Shown here one piece after another: positions 6,685 through 8,244 of a stretch of DNA of 8,244 bases. The notes under the pieces were generated by a model. It was not told where the DNA came from, made no database searches, and worked only from the letters and a program-made list of their open reading frames with translations. This DNA is from Opitutaceae bacterium (GTDB lineage: Bacteria > Verrucomicrobiota > Verrucomicrobiia > Opitutales > Opitutaceae), in contig JAESUN010000393.1 of the NCBI GenBank assembly GCA_016763045.1, forward strand, positions 1-8,244, written 5' to 3'. The stretch's first letter is position 1, and every line of letters begins with the position of its first letter. Position numbers and translations under genes: made by a program.

Positions 6685-8178
6685 TCAGCTAGGCAACTCG
6701 GGAGTCATCTCATCGATGACGGCAATGGGGATTTCATCGAGAAGGATATATTCTTTGAGCAGACCATATTGCACAAAATGGCGACCTTCTGCAGCGATAT
6801 ATTGTGGCATGGAAATACCAGTGGCAGTTGAAGCCGTAAATCCGTCCTCGGGCTCTGATTCGTCAGCGGATGCCAGAATCCGAGGTTCCCCAAAGATGAG
6901 GCCACCATTGCGCTGTTCGCCAGGGATTTCTCGACCGATGACAAACCATTGCGGATTACGAGTCGTGCAACCTCCATCCCACACATGCTTAGCCCCTTTT
7001 TTGGTGCCATCGTTATTCGTGAAAAGAAGGATAAAGCGCCCATCGGGCAATCTAGCGAGTGGACACATCGTATGGGGATGATCAATGAAGATCCCATCAG
7101 GACTGTAGCGCAACCGCTCTACATCCGACCACGTTTTCCCCTGATCCGAGGAAACCGCGTAACCCGGAGAACCCAGATACGTACGGCAAGCTTGCACCCA
7201 GCGTCCATCGGAAAGTGGGACGATGGTAGGTTCTTGAGAATTGAAAGCCAGCCCATCGGGATAACCCTTAAAAAACTTCGCCAATTGATTCACCGCAGGA
7301 TTGTCGATATGCTTTACAATATCAGCACGAATACCGCGTGGTCCCGGCGGAAGCAGCGAAAACTCAAACTTCTCTGGATCACTTTCCGTGAGGAAATTTT
7401 CGCATAACAAAAAGACCGTCTCGCCCGCAACAAGTTGCCAGTCACGCCGCATATTACCTGGTCGAGCATATTGACTAAAGGGAAGCAACAATTGGCCATT
7501 GGGCATTAATTGCGGGGAGTGATTCAGGTGAGCATGGATCCGATCGGGAAACATGCTGATATCTCGATCGGGCAAAGTGATGGAGCGGATATCCGACCAA
7601 GTGTCGCCTCGATCATCACTATAAATGAATCCCAGTTTCCCGACATCAACTTCCGGACTATTATGCGCCACGTCAGGACCATGGTGGAGGCCTTCATGCA
7701 GAAAAAGTAGATACGATCGCCGCCCGGAACAACAAAGGGGCAACCATAGGAACGCCGCCATTCCACAGTGGAGGAAATGACAGAACGAGGCTCAGTCCAA
7801 GTAAGACCACAATCATTACTGGTAGCAAACACCACCTGTTCATCATGGGCTCCTTCAGATGAACCTTGGCTCCACGTGACAAACCAAGTCCCATCCTTTA
7901 AGAGGATAACAACGCTTGATTCATTTTTGCGAACAGAGGCCAGCTCTGATGGCAAATCCTGGCCACTCATAGCTGGATGACGGAAGATATCGGAATAGGC
8001 AAAAGGACGAGCACTCATGCTCTCCAACAAGGAAGACATCTGATTCATATAAGGGGGGTTCGAAGGGCTTCGAGCGGGTAATCCTGATTTGAAAACAGCA
8101 GCCATCTCGCTCTCAGAACAGCCAAGTGTCGAGAAGATAAACGCACCAAAACACTACCGAAGAAATTGGCCGTTTCAT
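6685..8178 (-). CDS. Sialidase-like (BNR/Asp-box) beta-propeller lipoprotein, frame broken twice
   Basis: Probable exported sialidase-superfamily protein of about 497 residues once two one-base breaks are repaired. Three Asp-boxes of the form S-x-D-x-G-x-T-W are visible: SNDCGLTW (about 118), SDDRGDTW (about 186) and SSDQGKTW (about 341), typical of a six-bladed propeller. I do not see the FRIP motif of true sialidases, so the substrate is unknown and the activity may differ. From the ATG at 8178 the N-terminus reads MKRPISSVV; after removing one base in the T run at 8151-8148 it continues FGAFIFSTLGCSES, a lipoprotein signal with Cys as the lipidated residue. The middle segment then stays in that frame until the T run at 7706-7702, where one added T leads into the last frame (LHEGLHHGPDV...TPELPS). 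The two shifts compensate, so start and stop share a frame. A second ATG sits directly upstream at 8181. If the repair at 8148 is wrong, the start would be the ATG at 8105. Confidence 0.75.
7702..7706 (-). other. Frameshift point in the propeller gene (T5 run)
   Basis: On the minus strand the first frame reads C-P-F-V-V-P-G-G-D-R-I-Y-F-F and then loses family-like sequence, with a stop at 7524. The second frame picks up as L-H-E-G-L-H-H-G directly after the T run, leading into the Asp-box SDDRGDTW. Adding one T to the run of five joins the two as Y-F-F-L-H-E-G. A -1 slip here would pair tRNA-Phe with CTT, so programmed frameshifting is unlikely and an indel is the better reading. Confidence 0.75.
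8148..8151 (-). other. Probable frameshift point in the signal peptide (T4 run)
   Basis: From the ATG at 8178 the unaltered frame gives a basic, hydrophobic start but ends at a TGA after about 21 codons. Removing one T from this run of four makes the frame flow from MKRPISSVVF into GAFIFSTLGCSES and on into the propeller. The joined peptide has basic, hydrophobic and LGC parts in correct order, which supports the repair. This call rests on signal-peptide logic and not on conserved catalytic sequence. Confidence 0.5.
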
Positions 8179-8180
8179 CA

Positions 8181-8244
8181 TCACCAAAAGAGTTCTTGGA
8201 CAGGGCGGACAAGATTGTCAGATTCTCCAGACGGTCCATATATC
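8181..8244 (-). CDS. C-terminal end of an unidentified upstream gene, cut by the window edge
   Basis: About 20 codons are open from the right edge to a TGA at 8183-8181, ending in the residues VRPVQELFW. The last A of this TGA is the first base of the ATG at 8181 (TGATGATG), the arrangement expected for translational coupling to the propeller gene. The fragment is too short to identify. Another minus-strand frame is open from the edge to 8045 (about 64 codons after an ATG at 8239), but it overlaps the propeller coding sequence and resembles no family I know, so I prefer this frame. Confidence 0.35.
   Translation of the reverse strand, partial: IYGPSGESDNLVRPVQELFW

Noticed and set aside
6587..7081. 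Plus-strand open frame of 164 codons opposite the propeller gene
   Set aside because: Low-complexity Ser/Pro/Arg-rich translation with no family resemblance, while the opposite strand encodes conserved propeller sequence.
7702..7706. Programmed -1 frameshifting in the propeller gene
   Set aside because: The base before the T run is C, so the upstream codon cannot re-pair properly after a one-base slip; a homopolymer indel explains it better.
8045..8239. Minus-strand open frame of 64 codons at the right edge
   Set aside because: It overlaps the reconstructed signal peptide and start of the propeller protein, resembles no known family, and a competing frame ends in a TGATG junction with that gene.

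Overview
The window is a stretch of ordinary bacterial chromosome of moderate GC content. It suggests a Verrucomicrobiota-like organism, possibly class Opitutae. That rests on three things: a DUF5069-type protein behind rnr, a compact glutamyl-tRNA synthetase lacking the zinc-hairpin segment, and a sialidase-type beta-propeller lipoprotein. Most starts also lack a strong Shine-Dalgarno sequence. The taxonomic call is an inference from remembered family features, not a search result.

Layout from left to right: (1) the N-terminal 216 codons of glycogen synthase glgA on the minus strand, running off the left edge; (2) a 67-base divergent intergenic region with a perfect 8+1+8 palindrome; (3) rnr (RNase R) on the plus strand, followed after 12 bases by a DUF5069-family gene; (4) a convergent junction of only 13 bases; (5) on the minus strand, read right to left, the end of an unidentified gene at the right edge, a sialidase-like lipoprotein gene, then gltX and glnS, which overlap by 4 bases.

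RNase R degrades structured RNA, and the DUF5069 protein of unknown role is probably co-transcribed with it. GltX and GlnS charge tRNA-Glu and tRNA-Gln. Having a dedicated GlnRS beside GluRS suggests direct Gln-tRNA synthesis rather than the GatCAB transamidation route, although gat genes outside the window cannot be excluded. The propeller protein looks like an exported carbohydrate-active or carbohydrate-binding protein.

The main oddity is three apparent frameshifts, one in glnS and two in the propeller gene, each at a short homopolymer run. Repairing each by one base restores a full-length family-like protein. In glnS the break falls exactly on a slippery heptamer of the form X XXY YYZ (A AAG GGA), so programmed -1 frameshifting is formally possible. 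Three homopolymer indels in about 4.5 kb make sequencing or assembly error the simpler explanation. I found no CRISPR array, tRNA, rRNA, insertion sequence or convincing intrinsic terminator.
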